Below are positions 41,394 through 44,022 of a stretch of 44,022 nucleotides of DNA, one piece after another. Numbering within the stretch: position 1 is the first letter of the stretch; every line of letters starts with the position of its first letter. Location of the stretch: the NCBI RefSeq assembly GCF_028275055.1, contig NZ_JAQCNJ010000023.1, positions 1 to 44,022 on the forward strand. The letters run 5' to 3'. A program made the position numbers and the translations under genes. The notes under the pieces are model-generated. The model saw only the letters and a list, made by a program, of their open reading frames with translations, had not been told where the DNA came from and made no database searches. Source of the stretch: Haloplanus sp. GTDB taxonomy: Archaea > Halobacteriota > Halobacteria > Halobacteriales > Haloferacaceae.

Positions 41394-42033
41394 GATCGAC
41401 GGAGACAGACAGCCATCGGCAGTGTCCCAACAGTCGAGCAGACACACGCCGCGGAGCGACCGTCGCGTCACACGACAGTTCGTTCGATCAGCCGGACGGT
41501 CGCAGTACCGGATATGTCGGCCACAAGACCTGCCGATGTCACGACGATCGCTGTCGGAATCGGCGGGGTGGGCGATGTCGCGGCGCCGAAGCGAATCACA
41601 AACAGATCGAACAACGCGCCGTGCCGGCAGAGACCGCTCGTGAACACAGTCCCCGCGCCGAACCGCGAGAACACCACAGAACGCGCTTGGAACCCACGGG
41701 TAGGCACAACAGCGAAGGCACGAGCGTCGGCTGCCGCCTGAGTGCAACAGGACCCTCGGTAGTGGGTGACAAGCCGCGTTCGCATCCGGCGGGTGTCTGC
41801 ACGGGGTCTCTGGCTACGCAACGCAACCCAACCCAACCCAACGCAACGGTCCGCCGGGCCGTTGGGTATCTCGTGTCGAACATCGTATGGACCGTCATCG
41901 GCCGTGTCGCCACCCGACGGGACGCCCCGAACCTCCCGGCCGATTTTTACCCATCGGACCACAGGAGGGCGGAGGTTTCCGGCCGAGAAACACCGCGGTG
42001 ATGTTTACTCGGCCCGTGTTCGACATCAATCGT
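41394..42033. other. Gene-poor stretch with a pentamer microsatellite
   Basis: No credible gene. Six consecutive NCAAC pentamers (GCAAC twice, CCAAC three times, GCAAC once) lie at about 41817-41846. Confidence 0.5.
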
Positions 42034-42771
42034 ATGGCCCTCCACCTGAGCCAGGCGTTCGGGCGCGGTGTCCGACGTTCGTTCTCGGTCAGTGGTATCG
42101 TTGCACTCGTGTTGACGGTCTGTTATCAGGTTCTCTTCGTCGGCTCGTTCAACACCGTTGTCGTGGACGGACTTCGATCAAGAGGTCTGTCCGGTGACGC
42201 CGGGATCGGCTTTTTACTTCCGTTGTCGACCGAAATCGCGGCCGTGCTGGCCGTCTCCTCGTTGCTGCTCGGTATTGGTATCTTTCTCGTGGCGGCACGC
42301 CTGCTGGCACGCGATGTCTCGGCTCTCTCGTCGTTCTCCGGGGACCTGTTCACCCGTCGTATCGGGCGTGCGTTCCTGTCCGCGCTCGTCATCAGCGCCG
42401 TGCTCGGGGTCGTCATCCCGATTGGGTTGGTGCTTTTCCTCATTCCCGGCCTGTTCCTCGCCGTGAGCCTCCAGTTTGCGCTGTTTGCCGCCGCTGTCGA
42501 GGACACCGGGCCGATCGAGTCGTTCCGCCGGAGTTGGGAATTAGCGAGTGGGAACCGCTGGCGACTGCTCGCACTCGTTGTGCTGTTCGGCATTGTTGGC
42601 GGTATCGGTGGTGCGATCGGCTCGGTGTTTAGTTTCATCTCACCGGCTGTCGGTCAACTCGCCTCGCTCGTTATCAACTCGGTGCTCGTTATCCTGATGT
42701 ACGGCATCGTCGCCGATTCGTTCGTGCAACTGCGCGGCGGATCGGCGTCCTCAGCGAGTTCTCTCGCCTGA
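42034..42771 (+). CDS. DUF7847-like multi-pass membrane protein
   Basis: A 245-residue protein with about five or six membrane segments (ISGIVALVLTVCYQVLFVGSF-type, STEIAAVLAVSSLLLGIGIFLVA, LVISAVLGVVIPIGLVLFLIPGLFLAVSLQFALF, LLALVVLFGIVGGIGGAIGS, LVINSVLVILMYGIVADSF). The LIPGLFLAVSLQFALFAAAVEDTGPIESFRRSWELASGNRWRL stretch is typical of the glycerophosphodiesterase membrane-domain-like/DUF7847 family. No catalytic residues. ATG 42034 (MALHLSQAF) was preferred; an in-frame ATG at 42001 would add 11 residues. Confidence 0.7.
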   Translation: MALHLSQAFGRGVRRSFSVSGIVALVLTVCYQVLFVGSFNTVVVDGLRSRGLSGDAGIGFLLPLSTEIAAVLAVSSLLLGIGIFLVAARLLARDVSALSSFSGDLFTRRIGRAFLSALVISAVLGVVIPIGLVLFLIPGLFLAVSLQFALFAAAVEDTGPIESFRRSWELASGNRWRLLALVVLFGIVGGIGGAIGSVFSFISPAVGQLASLVINSVLVILMYGIVADSFVQLRGGSASSASSLA

Positions 42772-42998
42772 TTCGGATCGTTTACACGCCGGTGATTCGT
42801 CGTGGCGTTCGGCGAACCAGTTCACTGAGTTATCGCTCCGTTCAAACCCTCGCCGATGAACGTGACCGGTGTGTGGCTTGATGAAGATGACCGTTCTCCC
42901 GAACTCACGTCCTTTCCGGTTCGTTGAGCGTGTTCCGGTGCTGGCTTGCCGTGCTGTCGGACGATTCTAATCCGGAACGGAAGCGAACACGACCGCCC

Positions 42999-43391
42999 CT
43001 AGATGGCTGATTGACCGGGAGCAGAACGGCCACGGCGTCGGTACAGGTAGTACGTCAGCGTGGGAATCGAGATGATCAACAGCGGCGAGGAGACGGCAGC
43101 CCCGAGATGTGCGAGGCCGCCGAGGTTCCACACGAGACTCGGCGACCAGTGCTCGTCGTCACCGAGTGTCCGAATGTCTGCGAGCAGGCACCCAAAGACG
43201 ACGAGGGCCACGAAGATACCGCCCCAGAACGAAACCACTGCGAGGACGAACGACGCGATGCCAGTAGCGACGTTCGGATCACCGCCGGACGAGGACACGA
43301 GAACAAACGTCCGCGAACCAAAGTCGGAGAGAAGCGTCGTCACCGCAACGAGGGGGAACAGGGCGACGCCGTACCACCACGAACTCGACAT
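42999..43391 (-). CDS. 130-residue four-helix membrane protein
   Basis: MSSSWWYGVALFPLVAVTTLLSDFG opens the protein. Four hydrophobic segments are separated by short polar loops, and it ends YYLYRRRGRSAPGQSAI. It resembles short haloarchaeal membrane proteins of unassigned DUF families. No functional motif. Confidence 0.6.
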   Translation of the reverse strand: MSSSWWYGVALFPLVAVTTLLSDFGSRTFVLVSSSGGDPNVATGIASFVLAVVSFWGGIFVALVVFGCLLADIRTLGDDEHWSPSLVWNLGGLAHLGAAVSSPLLIISIPTLTYYLYRRRGRSAPGQSAI

Positions 43392-43494
43392 ATGTTACTG
43401 AGGAAAACACCAGTGGTCACGCAGAGAGGCGTCGTGTCTCAGGAACACTAGTAGTGTAGAGTGCGTTCTAACTTTTCTCATCCAGGATCCCTCG

Positions 43495-43932
43495 CTACGT
43501 GCGACCCCGTGGGCCGGCGACACCGTCGAGACCTCTCCGTTCGGCCAGCCAGCCGCCGACGCGGCCGGCGAGCGCTCCGGAGACGGCCACTATTACTAAC
43601 ATGAGGCCGCCGAACGCGAGTGCCATCCCGACGCTGACCGCTTGGAACCACGGCGGGTTCGGGATGTTCGAGATCGCCCGGAGCAGTTCTGTCAGCGCCC
43701 AGAGGGCCGGTATTCCACCGATAAGCGCGGCCCGTATCCCGGTCGCGGTGCTGTTCCCGCCGTGTCGCTTGATCAGATACCCGGCGAATACGCTCCCGAC
43801 GAGGACCGCTTTGAGCGTTATGTTCTCCGGGGATCGCCACACTTCGAGCACGGTGAACGGGAGTGCGAGTAGCCCACCGACGAGTGCGTATGTCCACATC
43901 TCGGTCAACTGGAGGGGACCAATCCGAACCAC
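43495..43932 (-). CDS. DUF5518-like membrane protein
   Basis: A 145-residue protein from the GTG at 43932 (VRIGPLQLTEMWTYALVGGLLALPF). The pattern of glycine-rich helices (LKAVLVGSVFAGYLIKRHGGNSTATGIRAALIGGIPALW, then MALAFGGLMLVIVAVSGALAGRVGGWLAER) is characteristic of DUF5518, small haloarchaeal membrane proteins of unknown role. GTG 43932 is supported by the TATA element about 24 bp upstream on the minus strand. Confidence 0.7.
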   Translation of the reverse strand: MVRIGPLQLTEMWTYALVGGLLALPFTVLEVWRSPENITLKAVLVGSVFAGYLIKRHGGNSTATGIRAALIGGIPALWALTELLRAISNIPNPPWFQAVSVGMALAFGGLMLVIVAVSGALAGRVGGWLAERRGLDGVAGPRGRT

Positions 43933-43950
43933 GTCGTTGTATCTATCGCT

Positions 43951-43960
43951 CTATATAAAA
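43951..43960 (-). promoter_or_regulatory. TATA element of the DUF5518-like gene
   Basis: TTTTATATAG on the minus strand, centred about 24 bp upstream of the GTG at 43932, fits a leaderless transcript. Confidence 0.55.
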
Positions 43961-44022
43961 ATCCCGTCACGGTGTTGCTCGGTCAAAGAGTGGCGTTCGG
44001 TGCATCACGACCGGTCCCCGTC

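Noticed and set aside
41817-41846. CCAAC pentamer run as a telomere-like or replication-origin repeat
   Set aside because: Only six imperfect units with no flanking origin boxes or orc/cdc6 gene; treated as a chance microsatellite.

Overview
The window is chromosomal DNA from a haloarchaeon. It is GC-rich, the predicted proteins are strongly acidic, exported proteins carry twin-arginine (Tat) leaders, several genes start on or next to their own transcription start behind a TATA element, and the ribosomal, EF-1beta and RNA polymerase F genes are of haloarchaeal type. I cannot assign a genus.

Region 1 (1-9664) is a surface-protein locus. On the minus strand are a Tat-exported protein with ~61-residue repeats, cut by the left edge, and a winged-helix membrane regulator (DUF7344-like). 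Divergent from them are three paralogous small Tat-leader proteins of the DUF1102/TasA-camelysin type, a larger membrane-anchored protein, an archaeal Ser-His signal peptidase I fused to a C-terminal membrane domain, and a DUF5305-type membrane protein. The second and third paralogues are each preceded by a conserved folded element that looks like the T-arm and acceptor stem of a tRNA. I read the locus as making and processing an extracellular filament or matrix.

Region 2 (9715-23783) is core chromosome: a HerA-like ATPase, an M42 aminopeptidase, ribosomal protein L11, a LarA-superfamily protein, an old-yellow-enzyme reductase, a ModE-TOBE regulator divergent from a tungstate ABC transporter (tupABC), the L1-L10-L12 operon with a structured leader, a TctA/DUF112 permease, then the HVO_2753-type zinc-finger protein, EF-1beta, L21e and RNA polymerase subunit F. 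The LarA/OYE/tungstate genes lie between L11 and L1, which are often adjacent in archaea.

Region 3 (23784-44022) is an accessory region with long gene-poor stretches, degraded ORFs, short repeats and small membrane proteins. It holds a single-domain diadenylate cyclase, a MoaD-C-terminal-like small protein, a secreted DyP-peroxidase-like haem protein, a divergent pair of membrane proteins (one with a cytoplasmic winged helix), and a giant six-cupredoxin multicopper oxidase whose copper motifs run C-D-A-B instead of A-B-C-D. It also holds a His/Glu/Tyr-rich PepSY-like surface protein and three more membrane proteins. Three exported or surface proteins here carry long Glu-rich low-complexity tails. 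The peroxidase, oxidase and metal-ligand-rich proteins together suggest an extracellular metal-oxidation or metal-handling island, possibly Mn(II) or Cu; this is inference.
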